Counted from the stretch's first letter, positions 46,286-55,394 are shown. The stretch: DNA of 64,000 bases from Rhodospirillales bacterium BBD 1991-14 (GCA_001657395.1 LYSY01000002.1:248001-312000); one strand, 5' to 3'. The notes: a model not told the origin generated them from the letters alone. Numbers and translations: made by a program.

Positions 46286-47611
46286 TTAGGCCGCCAGGAC
46301 CACCAGGCCAAGAGAGTCTCTGACGCCGCCGACGGGTACCGCCTCCAGAAGCCTCGTCTGCTCGGGCGGGCTGTAGCCCTGGGCCACCGCGGTCTCGTAG
46401 GTCTCGCGGTCGCAGACCGCGCGCACGCCCAGCTCCTTGTTGTGTTTCTCTAGCTTGGCCGAGAGGTTCACCGCGTCGCCGATGACCGTGTACTCCAGCC
46501 GCGTGTCGTCGCCCACCGCGCCGAAGAGGATGGTGCCCGCAGCCACTGCGCCGTTCACCGCCGGGCAGCTGCGGCCCGCCATGCGGCAATCCTTCTGCCA
46601 CTCGGCGGCAGCGGCCATCGCCTCGTCCAGCGCCCGCAGCGCGTCGGCAGCATAGCTCTCCGAGGGCTCGGCCGCGCCAAAGGTGGCCATGATTCCATCA
46701 CCCAGGAACTTGTCGATGGAACCGCCGTGGCGGCGGATAATCGGCACCATCTGCTGCTGGTACTCGGCCAGCAGGGTCATCACCTGATCCGGCGGCGCCT
46801 CGCCGGCCAGGCGGGTGAAGCCGCGCATGTCGAGATTGAGAATGGCGGCCTGGCGCAGCTCGCCGGTGCCGGCGCGGATGTGGTCTTCGGAACCCTTGAT
46901 GCGCTCGGCAATCTCCGGCGCGAAGAAACGCGACAGCTCACGCGCGGCCGCCTGTTCGGAGACGGCGCGCACCAGCAGACTCTTGGCGCGGTAGATCGCA
47001 AAGGCGATGAGCGCCGTCACCATGAGGATCGAGAGGATCTTGTCGAACTCCGCCCCCAGCAGCACCGAGTTCGAGGTCATGTAGGCGACATAGTCGCGCG
47101 TGATCATGTTGTCGGCGGGATCGTTGGAGATGACGTAGAGGATCATCAGACCCCAGCCCAGCGCCGCGACCGCCCCGGCGAGCAGCACGAAGCGGGCGTC
47201 GAAGCGCAGCGCGCGCAGCGCGATGAAGATGAAGACGTAAAGCAGCGTCGGCGCCTTCAGATAAAAGGAGGCGGGCTGCATGTACTGGATGTGGAAGCTC
47301 CAGATCAGGACCATCAGAAGCGTGATGTCGAAGAACACCGAGACCGCAAGCGACCAGTCCGGCAGGCGGCCGATGTGGGACCAGACGACGCGAATGACCG
47401 TCAGCACCAGATAGACGGAAAGCGCCCAGGGCACGGGCGCGATGTCGACCTCCGGCTTCGGCGAGATGATGTAGAGCGCGCCGAAGGTCAGAACGATGGC
47501 GAGCTGAATCCAGGAGATCAGGCGCTCGGTCGCGTCTTCCTGTTCGCGCACGGCGGCTTTCACCCGCGTCGGCAGGCCGGCCTCAAGATCCTTTCGCCAC
47601 CAGCTCAACAT
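46286..47611 (-). CDS. Membrane adenylate/guanylate cyclase, class III
   Basis: A 441-residue protein. Six hydrophobic helices (about 33-210) are followed by a coupling helix (EQAAARELSRFFAPEIAERI) and the catalytic domain (about 250-420): metal-binding aspartates in AAILNLDMRGFTRLA and DKFLGDGIMATFGAA, then the substrate/transition-state region YTVIGDAVNLSAKLEKHNK. The arrangement matches six-helix class III cyclases with a 6TM sensor. The product is probably cAMP; guanylate specificity cannot be excluded. It may feed the cyclic-nucleotide-binding protein encoded at 31508. Convergent with the ABC permease. Confidence 0.93.
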   Translation of the reverse strand: MLSWWRKDLEAGLPTRVKAAVREQEDATERLISWIQLAIVLTFGALYIISPKPEVDIAPVPWALSVYLVLTVIRVVWSHIGRLPDWSLAVSVFFDITLLMVLIWSFHIQYMQPASFYLKAPTLLYVFIFIALRALRFDARFVLLAGAVAALGWGLMILYVISNDPADNMITRDYVAYMTSNSVLLGAEFDKILSILMVTALIAFAIYRAKSLLVRAVSEQAAARELSRFFAPEIAERIKGSEDHIRAGTGELRQAAILNLDMRGFTRLAGEAPPDQVMTLLAEYQQQMVPIIRRHGGSIDKFLGDGIMATFGAAEPSESYAADALRALDEAMAAAAEWQKDCRMAGRSCPAVNGAVAAGTILFGAVGDDTRLEYTVIGDAVNLSAKLEKHNKELGVRAVCDRETYETAVAQGYSPPEQTRLLEAVPVGGVRDSLGLVVLAA

Positions 47612-48040
47612 GGCCTTTCCCCTCGAACGCCCGCATGGGGCCTTAACGCGGTTCAGGTTTGGGGGGCGCCCTCTACGCGGCTCCGCCCAAACAAGTAAGT
47701 CCGCCCCAGATCAAAGAGTTAGAACAGGTTTGCCGGCCGCCGGGCCTTCGCGGAGGTGCCGTCAGGGCGTCCATGCGATCCGGACCCGCTCTGGAATATC
47801 CACCGGTATTTTACGGGATGAGCCGGGACGAGGCTTCTCGCGGCGCATAACTTCTGCGTGACCGCGGCGTGCGCTGCCGTCAGCGCCGGAAGCACAAAGC
47901 GCGCCTGTTTCCCGCAGATGTGGCGCTCTCGCAGCCGGCGGGAACCGACGGGCTATCCGGCATACTTCGATCTCGACCGGAACGTCTCCTCAAACAATGA
48001 GCCCCTTGCCGGGAAAGCTGACGGTGCGTTGCAGCGCATC
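47612..48040. other. Intergenic region, no gene seen
   Basis: 429 bases between the cyclase start and the metallo-hydrolase stop. Short open frames exist (for example 47659-47850, plus) but show no family resemblance. No RNA or repeat recognised. Confidence 0.5.
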
Positions 48041-48874
48041 TCACGGCCGCAGGACCATGCCTTCCCTGGCGACCACGGTACCGGGGCGCAATGCTTCGGC
48101 TTCTTCGGCGACGCGGTCCATGAAGTCGTCGTCGTGGCCAGGGTCGTGGTGAAAGATGACCAGCTTGCCGGCGTCGGCCTGGTCGCAGAGCCGGACCCCC
48201 TCCTGCCAGGTGGAGTGCCCCCAGTTGCGGTACTTGGGAAACTCCTCGTCCGTATATGTGCTGTCGTAGATGACGAGATCAGCGCCCTGGATCAGGTCCA
48301 GAATGTTGCGGTCGGGCTTGCCTTCCAGGTGCTCGGTATCGGTCACATAGCAGATCGCATGGCCGCGGAAATCGACCCGGTAGCCGGTGGCGCCGTTGGG
48401 GTGATTGAGCGGTGCGGTGATCAGGCGCACGCCGGGTTTGGGTTCCAGAACGTCCCCGGCGGAGAAGTCGTGGAAGGAGACGTTGGCGGCGAAGATCTTC
48501 GGCGGCACCGGGAACAGGGGCGCGTTCATGAACTGGACCAGCACGTCGTGCAGGGTCAGTTCCGGGATCAGGTGCCCGGCCCAGAGACGGATGCGGTTGC
48601 GCTTGTCGAACAGCGGCGCAAAGAACGGCAGGCCGACGATGTGGTCGTGATGGGTATGGGTGAGGAAGATATCGGCTTCCAGGGGAGAGTTTTCGGTCAG
48701 CTCCCGCCCCAGCGGCCTGAGGCCGGTGCCGGCATCGAAGATCAGCAGCTTCTCGCCGCAACGGATCTCCAGACAGGCTGTGTTGCCCCCGTAGCGAAGG
48801 TGGCTTTCGCCGGGGCAGGAAATCGAGCCCCGGGTGCCCCAGAAACGAACAAAAAAATCGCTACCGTTCTGCAA
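48041..48874 (-). CDS. Metallo-beta-lactamase-fold hydrolase, cyclic-phosphodiesterase-like
   Basis: A 277-residue enzyme beginning VRFWGTRGSISCPGESHLRY, the hallmark of a group of MBL-fold proteins that includes class II cyclic nucleotide phosphodiesterase-like and PhnP-like enzymes. The two-metal site is intact: FLTHTHHDHIVGLPFF, the histidine in LNHPNGATGYRV, the aspartate in CYVTDTEHLEG, and the histidine in LVIFHHDPGHDDDFMDR. The gene lies upstream of the adenylate cyclase on the same strand, so hydrolysis of the cyclase product is an attractive but unproven role. Confidence 0.85.
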   Translation of the reverse strand: MQNGSDFFVRFWGTRGSISCPGESHLRYGGNTACLEIRCGEKLLIFDAGTGLRPLGRELTENSPLEADIFLTHTHHDHIVGLPFFAPLFDKRNRIRLWAGHLIPELTLHDVLVQFMNAPLFPVPPKIFAANVSFHDFSAGDVLEPKPGVRLITAPLNHPNGATGYRVDFRGHAICYVTDTEHLEGKPDRNILDLIQGADLVIYDSTYTDEEFPKYRNWGHSTWQEGVRLCDQADAGKLVIFHHDPGHDDDFMDRVAEEAEALRPGTVVAREGMVLRP

Positions 48875-49028
48875 AATGCCTTTATCCCTTCGATCCGGCA
48901 GCCAAGAATACGGCCCGCCGATCTAGCGGACGAGAAAAGCATAGCCGAGAATTGGTTCACTCTAGCGAATAGGAGCGGCCCGCCCCAATGAAAATTCGCC
49001 AAAATTCGGGGCCTGGAGGCGGCGGAGC

Positions 49029-50348
49029 TTGACATCCGGCGGCGGCGGCAGCGGGCCACAGGCGGCCCCGAGGGGCGCGCTGATCGGCCTCGGACTGGTG
49101 GTTCTGGTGTTCGCCGCCTTCTCACAATTCAAGCTGCCGGTCGTCCTGCCGCTGCTTCTCGACCGCTATGCTTACGATCCCGTGCTGGCTGGTGGCTTCA
49201 TGTCGGTCTACGCGGTGCTGGGGATCGCGCTGTCGCTGTGGATCGGCCGGCATGTCGAGGCACGGGGTCCGCTGAACCTGATCCTTCTGGCCCTGCCGCT
49301 GATGGCCGGCGGGACCCTGGTCAGTCTGGCCGCCCCCCAGCTTGGCGGTATCGTGCTGCTGGGCCGTGCTGTCGAGGGCGCGGCCTTTGCCATCCTCGCC
49401 GTGGCCGGCCCGGTTCTGGCGACGTCCCTGGTCTCCGAGCGGCACCGCAATCTGGTCGTCGGCCTTGTCGCCGCCTGGATGCCGGCCGGGCAGCTGCTCG
49501 CCGCGGTGCTGGCGCCCCTGGCCCTCGCCACCACCGGCTGGACCGGCCTGTGGCTGGCCAGCGTTGCGATGGCCCTGGGCCTGATCGCCTGGGCCTGGCA
49601 TCTGCGCGGCAAGGGGTCGATGGCAGCCGGCCCATCCCGCGCCAAGGCCCAAGCCCAAGCCCAAGCCCAGGCACAGACACAGACCGGCGGGGCGGCGGCA
49701 GGCGAGGCTCTCCGCACGCCCTGGACCCGCGGACAGAAGCAGGCGCTCTGGCTCACCGCCGGGGTCTTCATGCTGTGGTCGGGCCAATACCTGGCCTACA
49801 TGACCTGGCTGCCGGAGTACCTGGTCGGCGCCCTTGGGCTGACGGTGGAAGAGGCGCTCTGGATCTACCTGATCCCCATCGTCCTGGTCGGCGTCTTCAA
49901 CGTGTTGAGCGGCCTCGTTCTGCGCCGCGGTCTTGCGGTCGAGCGGCTGTTGCTAGGCGCCGTCACCGTGCAGGCCCTCTTGTGGTGGCTCTTGCCGGTC
50001 AGCAGCAGCGGGCTTGCCGGCCTGCTGTCGCTCTGCCTCTACGGCATCACCGCCGGTATCGTGCCGACCTGTCTGTTCACGCTGCCGACCGAAGCGGTGC
50101 GCAACACCGGACAGCGGGCGCGCGCCTTCGGCAGCGTGATGACCGGCCGCAACCTCGGTGTCTTTCTGGGGCCCCTCTTGCTGGCCCAACTGGTCAAGTG
50201 GTCCGGCGACTGGGTCGCCAGCAGCCCGGCTTTCGCCGTTCTGACCAGCCTGGCGGCGGTGCTCAGCCTGCTGCTGCTGTTTGTCATGCCGGACCTGCGC
50301 GGCACCGGGCAGGCCGACCTCGCGGCGTCGAAACCGGAAACGCTTTAG
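49029..50348 (+). CDS. Major facilitator superfamily transporter
   Basis: A 439-residue 12-helix transporter. Hydrophobic helices run throughout (LIGLGLVVLVFAAFSQFKLP, VGLVAAWMPAGQLLAAVLAP, LAGLLSLCLYGITAGIVPTC), split by a central cytoplasmic loop at about residues 200-235 that contains a hexanucleotide-repeat-encoded run of Ala-Gln (AQAQAQAQTQT). The substrate cannot be told; it resembles cyanate/aromatic-acid type MFS proteins only loosely. TTG start at 49029 with GGAG upstream; the stop is shared by four bases with the convergent response regulator. Confidence 0.88.
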   Translation: MTSGGGGSGPQAAPRGALIGLGLVVLVFAAFSQFKLPVVLPLLLDRYAYDPVLAGGFMSVYAVLGIALSLWIGRHVEARGPLNLILLALPLMAGGTLVSLAAPQLGGIVLLGRAVEGAAFAILAVAGPVLATSLVSERHRNLVVGLVAAWMPAGQLLAAVLAPLALATTGWTGLWLASVAMALGLIAWAWHLRGKGSMAAGPSRAKAQAQAQAQAQTQTGGAAAGEALRTPWTRGQKQALWLTAGVFMLWSGQYLAYMTWLPEYLVGALGLTVEEALWIYLIPIVLVGVFNVLSGLVLRRGLAVERLLLGAVTVQALLWWLLPVSSSGLAGLLSLCLYGITAGIVPTCLFTLPTEAVRNTGQRARAFGSVMTGRNLGVFLGPLLLAQLVKWSGDWVASSPAFAVLTSLAAVLSLLLLFVMPDLRGTGQADLAASKPETL

Positions 50349-51049
50349 GGAACCAGCCGGTAGCCGCCGGGCTCGGTCACCAGGATCTCGGCCGCCGAGG
50401 GATCGCTCTCGATCTTCTGGCGCAGGCGATAAACGTGGGTCTCCAGGGTGTGGGTCGTGACCCCGGCGTTGTAGCCCCAGACCTCGCCCAGCAGCTTGTC
50501 GCGTCCGACGACGGTGTCGCCGCTGCGGTAGAGGTACTTCAGGATCGAGGTTTCCTTCTCGGTCAGGCGGACCTTCTTTTTCGACTCGCCATGGGTCAGC
50601 AGCTTGGCGCTGGGCCGGAAGGTGTAGGGCCCGATGGTGAAGACGGCGTCCTCGCTCTGTTCGTGCTGGCGCAACTGCGCGCGCATGCGCGCCAGCAGGA
50701 CGCCCAGCCGAAAGGGCTTGGTGACATAGTCGTTCGCCCCGGCATCCAGGGCCAGGATGGTGTCGGCATCCGACTCCGCCGCCGTCAGCATGATGATCGG
50801 CGACTTGACGCCGCCGCGGCGCATCAGCCGGCAGACGTCGCGGCCGTCCATATCCGGAAGACCGAGGTCGAGCAGGATGAGGTCGTAGTAGTCCGCCTTG
50901 GCCATTTCCAACCCGGCAGCCGCAGTTTCCGCCTCGGCGGTGTCGAATTCCTCGTGCAGCCGCAGCTGTTCGCTAAGCGATTGACGAAGCGCCGAATCAT
51001 CGTCGACGAGCAGGATCTTTTTTCCGGCGGCGCCGTTCATGGCCGACAT
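50345..51049 (-). CDS. OmpR-family response regulator, orphan
   Basis: A 234-residue regulator. The receiver domain (about 11-125) has the acidic pocket LVDDDSA, the phospho-aspartate in LILLDLGLPDMDG, and the conserved Thr and Lys in MLTAAES and DYVTKPF. The C-terminal winged helix (about 135-233) ends with TTHTLETHVYRLRQKIE and EPGGYRLVP, typical of OmpR/PhoB DNA-binding domains. No kinase gene adjoins it; the kinase at 9547 is the only sensor kinase in the window, so pairing is open. Convergent with the MFS gene (four-base overlap of stops). Confidence 0.93.
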   Translation of the reverse strand: MSAMNGAAGKKILLVDDDSALRQSLSEQLRLHEEFDTAEAETAAAGLEMAKADYYDLILLDLGLPDMDGRDVCRLMRRGGVKSPIIMLTAAESDADTILALDAGANDYVTKPFRLGVLLARMRAQLRQHEQSEDAVFTIGPYTFRPSAKLLTHGESKKKVRLTEKETSILKYLYRSGDTVVGRDKLLGEVWGYNAGVTTHTLETHVYRLRQKIESDPSAAEILVTEPGGYRLVP

Positions 51050-51111
51050 CCAACTCCCAAATCCACCTCCAACCCCTGTAAATTCTCAGATACCATCGCG
51101 GGCGCTGCGGT

Positions 51112-52020
51112 TCAAGAAACCTGCCCGGACAGTATTTGCTGCACTGCAGCGTAGAGGGGGTGACCTTCTTCGCCCAGCGCATCCACCGCGTTGAAGTGAT
51201 GACGCCCGGGCAGCGGAACGTCCACCAGAGGCAGCCCGCGGTCCTGCCAGGCGGTCGCGTACTCGGCGTGCTGGCGCCGGAACTCCTCGGTTTCCTCGGC
51301 GCCGACCGCGACGATCAACGGCGGTGCGGCCTCCGGCAAGGTGTGCAGCGGGCTCCAGGCCGCGGTGCGGTCGGCGGGAACCTTCAGAACCGCGTTGTGG
51401 TAGCTGAGGCGGACCGGCTCCAGGTCGTAGACCCCGGAGATCGAGCATCCCCCGGCCAGCAGGCCGGCCGGCAGTCCGGTCTCGAAGCCCGGCCAGTCGG
51501 TCGAAAGCGCCATGGCCGCCAGATGACCGCCGGCGGAGTGTCCGGCGACGACGATGCGTGCCGGGTCGATGCCGTAGGATCCGGCGTTGCGGTGCAGCCA
51601 GACCAGGGAACGGCGCACCTGGCCGATCATGGTGCCGATGTCGGCCGCCGGGGCCAGGCTGTAATTCAGGCTGGCAAAGGCGATGCCGCGGTCGACGAAA
51701 GGCGGGGCAAGGTAGCTGTAGTCGTTCTTGTCCAGCGCCTGCCAGTAACCGCCGTGGATGAAGGCGAGCAACGGGACCGGCCCTTCACCGGACGCCGGAA
51801 AGAGATCCAGCGTCTCTTCGGGCCCGCTGCCGTAAGCCAGGTCCAGTTTTCCGCCGCGCGCGGCACGGATCGCCGCCGAGTCCGCGGCCCAGCGCTCAAA
51901 GAACTGCGGATGCTCCGGCCAGCGGGCGCGCAGGTTGAGCTGGGCATCCAGAGCCGCCTGATCGTAATCGCGGAACACCGGCACAGCCGCCGCGGCGCCG
52001 GATCCTGGCTGACTGGTCAT
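51112..52020 (-). CDS. Alpha/beta hydrolase, kynurenine-formamidase-like
   Basis: A 302-residue hydrolase with the HSL-type oxyanion motif FIHGGYWQALDKNDYSYLAP, the nucleophile elbow VVAGHSAGGHLAAMAL, the acid region VAVGAEETEEF and the catalytic histidine in PLPGRHHFNAVDAL. The HGGYW motif and the following KNDYSYLA are characteristic of arylformamidase (kynurenine formamidase)-type members. An N-formylkynurenine role is thus likely but not certain; no tryptophan-catabolism genes are near. Start 52020 (MTSQPGSG) with GGGGGGAG about 12 bases upstream; the open frame continues upstream without resemblance. Confidence 0.87.
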   Translation of the reverse strand: MTSQPGSGAAAAVPVFRDYDQAALDAQLNLRARWPEHPQFFERWAADSAAIRAARGGKLDLAYGSGPEETLDLFPASGEGPVPLLAFIHGGYWQALDKNDYSYLAPPFVDRGIAFASLNYSLAPAADIGTMIGQVRRSLVWLHRNAGSYGIDPARIVVAGHSAGGHLAAMALSTDWPGFETGLPAGLLAGGCSISGVYDLEPVRLSYHNAVLKVPADRTAAWSPLHTLPEAAPPLIVAVGAEETEEFRRQHAEYATAWQDRGLPLVDVPLPGRHHFNAVDALGEEGHPLYAAVQQILSGQVS

Positions 52021-52259
52021 GGACTTGTCGTTCTCCCCCCAATAGGCGCCCCAGGTGGGCCGTTTCGCTGGGCCGGCCCCCTTCGTTTGCGGCCCTCCAG
52101 GGCCTTGCTGCGACCGGTTGCCCCGTTCGGCGAAATCCGGCTGGTCAAGCGCGCCTCGGCGGCTTATCTCCTGGGCGCAAGACCCGGGCAAGGAGCCCAA
52201 GGGACCGGCGGGAGCCAACGTGACACGGCCCGGCCGCAGCCGTAAAGTGACCATTCGAT

Positions 52260-53405
52260 ATGGAAAAGCCTGCGCAACGACCGAAAACCCCCGATGCCGC
52301 CGTCCTGCAGACGGTGGAGCGCGCCCTGGCGGAGCTGCGCCGCGGCGCGACCATTGTGCTGCACGACTGGTCGGGCCAGGGCGCCCTGGTGCAGGCGGCC
52401 GAGCAGGCGAGCGCGGAAGGTCTGGCCGACCTGGCGGCGCTGACCGGCACCGAGGCCATGCTGCTGCTCACCGCACGGCGCGCGCAGGCGCTGGGCATGC
52501 CCGAGGCCGCGGGGCTGATCGCCAGCGGCGGCGTGCTGGCGCTGGCGGTCGAGGACCGCGAGGCGGAGCGCATCCGCGCCCTGGCCGACCCGACGGCGAC
52601 CCAGATTGCGGTGGGGCGGAGCCGGCGGGTGATCAGCGCGCCGGCGGGCTTGGACGTCGCGGCGGTGGAACTGGCGAAGCTGGCGCGCCTGCTGCCGGCG
52701 GCGCTTCTGGCGCCGCTGCCCGGCACCCCGGTGCAGAGCCCCCGGGCCTGGGCGGATGCACGGGATCTGATGGCGGTCACCGCCGCCAACGTCGCCGAGT
52801 ACCGCTTTGCCGCGGCGCGCAACCTCACCTCCGTAGCCGAAGCCGCCGTGCCCCTGGCCGACGCGGAAGACGCGCGGATCGTTGCCTTTCGCCCCGACGA
52901 CGGCGGCACCGAGCACCTGGCCATCATCATCGGCGATCCCAAACCGGAAGACCCGCTGCTGCTGCGCCTGCATTCGGAGTGTTTCACGGGCGACCTGCTG
53001 TCCTCGCTGCGCTGCGACTGCGGCGAACAGCTGCGGGGTGCCATCCAGGCGATCGCCGCGGACGGGGCGGGCATCCTGCTGTATCTGGCGCAGGAGGGCC
53101 GCGGCATCGGCCTGGTCAACAAGCTGCGGGCCTATACCCTGCAGGACCTCGGCGCCGACACCCTCGACGCCAACGAGCAGCTGGGCTTCGACGCCGACGA
53201 GCGGGTCTACCTGCCTGCCGCCCAGATGCTGCACCGCCTGGGCTTTCGCAGGGTGCGCCTGCTCACCAACAACCCGCAGAAAGTGGCCGCCCTCAGCCGC
53301 TTCGGAATCGCAGTGGAGGAGCGGGTGGCCCACAGCTTTCCCTCCAACGGCCACAACGAGGCCTACCTCGCCACCAAGGCGGAACGCTTCGGGCACCTGT
53401 TCTAG
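52260..53405 (+). CDS. ribA: GTP cyclohydrolase II with divergent N-terminal domain (riboflavin synthesis)
   Basis: The C-terminal half (about 200-381) is a complete GTP cyclohydrolase II: RLHSECFTGDLLSSLRCDCG with the three zinc cysteines, LLYLAQEGRGIGLVNKLRAY with the catalytic arginine region, and LTNNPQKVAALSRFGIAV. It opens the GTP ring in the first step of riboflavin synthesis. The N-terminal 190 residues look like a decayed DHBP synthase (RibB-type) domain (MLLLTARRAQALGMPEAAGL), without its acidic metal motif, so it is probably not bifunctional. Divergent from the hydrolase gene. No FMN riboswitch seen upstream. Confidence 0.92.
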   Translation: MEKPAQRPKTPDAAVLQTVERALAELRRGATIVLHDWSGQGALVQAAEQASAEGLADLAALTGTEAMLLLTARRAQALGMPEAAGLIASGGVLALAVEDREAERIRALADPTATQIAVGRSRRVISAPAGLDVAAVELAKLARLLPAALLAPLPGTPVQSPRAWADARDLMAVTAANVAEYRFAAARNLTSVAEAAVPLADAEDARIVAFRPDDGGTEHLAIIIGDPKPEDPLLLRLHSECFTGDLLSSLRCDCGEQLRGAIQAIAADGAGILLYLAQEGRGIGLVNKLRAYTLQDLGADTLDANEQLGFDADERVYLPAAQMLHRLGFRRVRLLTNNPQKVAALSRFGIAVEERVAHSFPSNGHNEAYLATKAERFGHLF

Positions 53406-53445
53406 AGCCCCTTCCGGAGCCCCTCCCTGAGCCCCTCCCGGAGCC
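53405..53445. repeat. 12-bp tandem repeat after ribA
   Basis: GAGCCCCTCCCG-type units at 53405, 53417 and 53429, plus a partial fourth; begins on the last base of the ribA stop codon. Confidence 0.85.
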
Positions 53446-53633
53446 GCAGCCACACGGGCCCGAGGACCCGCTGAAAGGCGCCGGGCCCGGCAATTCCGCC
53501 GGGCGGCCGGGCGGGGCCGGGCAGAACTTGCCGCCGATCCCCAGCGCCATGGCCGCTCCACCAGGCTAAACCCTTGATCTGAATAGCCATTAATCCTGGC
53601 CCGCATCTTGCTTTTTGGTTCTTTGGAGGACCA

Positions 53634-54716
53634 ATGGGCGACATTCAGTTTTACCGCGGTTACGTTAACGCACAGGAGGCTGCGGCCGGGCGCTTCGGCG
53701 CGACGGCCAAGGCGCCCGAGGCTGCGTCCGCCTCCGGTTCAGCGGGAGCCGATGCCGAAACAGACGAGAACGAGTTCTCCTTTTCCGACTTCCTCGACGT
53801 CATCAACCCGCTGCAGCACATTCCTGTGGTCTCCACCCTCTACCGGGCCATCACCGGAGACGAGATTTCGGCCCCGGCCCGGATTTTCGGCGGCACGCTC
53901 TATGGCGGGCCCACCGGCTTCGTCGGTGCGGTCGCCAACCTGCTGGTCGACGAGGTGGCCGGCCAGGATGCCGGGGCCAGCGTGCTGGCCTTGTTCGACG
54001 GCGGCGCAGAGCAAGCCGAAGCCGTCGCGGCGGCCCCAGAGAAGACGGCCCCGGCGACAGTGGCGCCAACGACAGTGGCGCCGGCTGGCTTCCCCCTGCC
54101 CCCTGGCACCTTCAACGCGCCACCTCTGATCACCGCGGCGGATAGCGAACCGGCAGCAGTGCGGGCCATGGCCCCCGGAACACCCACCGGAGCACCCACC
54201 GGAGCACCGGCGGGATTTGTGCCGGCTGCTTTCGGAGCAAGCCCGCACAGCCTGACGCCGGCACCGTCGCCGGCTGGCACTGACCGCACGCGCGCGCACC
54301 GGACAGAGGACGGCTGGGCCGAAGAGCACGACGGCCTGCTGACCGGCCAGGCGGCCCTGGATGCCCTGTTCAACGACCTGAGCCCAGGGGCGGCGGCGGT
54401 GCCGCAGGGGCCCGCCCCGGCGGAGCCAGCCGCAGCGGCCACTGCCCCTGGAATCAGCAGGGCCGGGATCGGCGGTGGCAGCCGTGCTGCTGATCCCACA
54501 GGCGAGAGCATCGACCAGGCGGCCGCCCCGGTACCCCAGCAGGCCGTCGAGCCTGGAGCCCATCCTCTGCTGCAGGCCGCCGATGCGCCCGATGCGGCCC
54601 TGGCCGAGCAGATGCTGATGGCCCTGGACAAGTACCGGGCCATGGCGGGACAGCAGCGCTCGACCAACGACGGTCAGCCGCCCGGCCCGCTTCCCGCTTA
54701 CCCGGCAAACCGCTAG
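53634..54716 (+). CDS. Conserved unknown protein with Pro/Ala-rich tail
   Basis: A 360-residue protein. One block, about residues 45-115, looks conserved: FSFSDFLDVINPLQHIPVVS, TLYRAITGDEISAPARIFGG and TLYGGPTGFVGAVANLLVDE. It has hydrophobic glycine-rich character, like a short membrane-associated hairpin, and I recall similar blocks in other alphaproteobacterial hypothetical proteins. The remaining two-thirds is low complexity (Ala, Pro, Gly, Thr; GTPTGAPTGAPAG repeat), probably disordered, ending in a helix AALAEQMLMALDKYRAMAG. Start 53634 is well placed (TTGGAGGACCA upstream). No function assigned. Confidence 0.8.
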   Translation: MGDIQFYRGYVNAQEAAAGRFGATAKAPEAASASGSAGADAETDENEFSFSDFLDVINPLQHIPVVSTLYRAITGDEISAPARIFGGTLYGGPTGFVGAVANLLVDEVAGQDAGASVLALFDGGAEQAEAVAAAPEKTAPATVAPTTVAPAGFPLPPGTFNAPPLITAADSEPAAVRAMAPGTPTGAPTGAPAGFVPAAFGASPHSLTPAPSPAGTDRTRAHRTEDGWAEEHDGLLTGQAALDALFNDLSPGAAAVPQGPAPAEPAAAATAPGISRAGIGGGSRAADPTGESIDQAAAPVPQQAVEPGAHPLLQAADAPDAALAEQMLMALDKYRAMAGQQRSTNDGQPPGPLPAYPANR

Positions 54717-54740
54717 CGATCCGGGCCGGGGTCGGCGCCC

Positions 54741-54788
54741 CTGCGATCCTTCAGCCCTGCCATCCTTCAGCACTGCGATCCTTCAGCC
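54741..54788. repeat. 16-bp tandem repeat, three copies
   Basis: CTGCGATCCTTCAGCC at 54741 and 54773, with a two-base variant at 54757. It sits between the unknown protein and the L,D-transpeptidase gene. Confidence 0.9.
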
Positions 54789-54875
54789 CCACTGTCCCTG
54801 AAACCGTCTCCTTGATGTGCCCCGCCTTGAGATCGCATTCTTGAGATCTCTGGCGCCCGGCATAGACTGGCGCTC

Positions 54876-55394
54876 ATGGAACTGGTGGTGACACGCGACG
54901 GCGAGGCGTATCGGGCGCGCTGGGGCGAACAGCAGTGGCGCTGCGCTGTCGGACGCGGCGGCTTCACAGCGACCAAACGCGAAGGCGACGGCGCCACCCC
55001 CGTGGGGCGCTGGCCGTTCCGGCGCCTGCTCTACCGCGCCGACCGCTTGGCGGAACCTCAGACGGCCCTGTCCGCCGCGGCCATCGCCGCAGACGACGGC
55101 TGGTGCGATGCCCCCGGCGACCCGGCCTACAACCAGCCCGTCCGCCTGCCCTACCCGGCAAGCCATGAGGTGATGCAGCGCAGCGACGGACTCTACGACC
55201 TGGTGGTGGTGCTGGGCTACAATGACGACCCGGTCGTTGCCGGGCTGGGATCGGCCATCTTTCTCCATGTCGCGCAAGACGACTATCGGGGCACCGAGGG
55301 CTGCGTCGCCCTGGCGAAGGCGGACCTGCTGCGCGTGCTGGCAGAGGCGGAACCAGGCGATGCAGTCCGGGTCGTCGATGGCGATCCCTCATAG
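54876..55394 (+). CDS. L,D-transpeptidase catalytic-domain (YkuD) protein
   Basis: A 172-residue protein formed by the YkuD domain, without a signal peptide. It begins with a beta-strand set (VVTRDGEAYRARWGEQQWRC, GDGATPVGRWPFRRLLYRAD) and has the catalytic block FLHVAQDDYRGTEGCVALAK, in which the histidine and the cysteine (GTEGC, where many have HGC) are spaced as required. L,D-transpeptidases make 3-3 crosslinks or attach proteins to peptidoglycan; this short alphaproteobacterial type has a less certain role. Start 54876 is an ATG in DNA with weak ribosome site. Confidence 0.88.
   Translation: MELVVTRDGEAYRARWGEQQWRCAVGRGGFTATKREGDGATPVGRWPFRRLLYRADRLAEPQTALSAAAIAADDGWCDAPGDPAYNQPVRLPYPASHEVMQRSDGLYDLVVVLGYNDDPVVAGLGSAIFLHVAQDDYRGTEGCVALAKADLLRVLAEAEPGDAVRVVDGDPS

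Noticed and set aside
47659-47850. 63-codon plus-strand frame in the cyclase-hydrolase gap
   Set aside because: No ribosome site, low complexity, no resemblance to known small proteins.
52021-52254. N-terminal extension of the kynurenine-formamidase-like hydrolase
   Set aside because: The extra 78 residues are Pro/Gly/Arg-rich and run through the ribA promoter region; MTSQPGSG at 52020 is the natural start.
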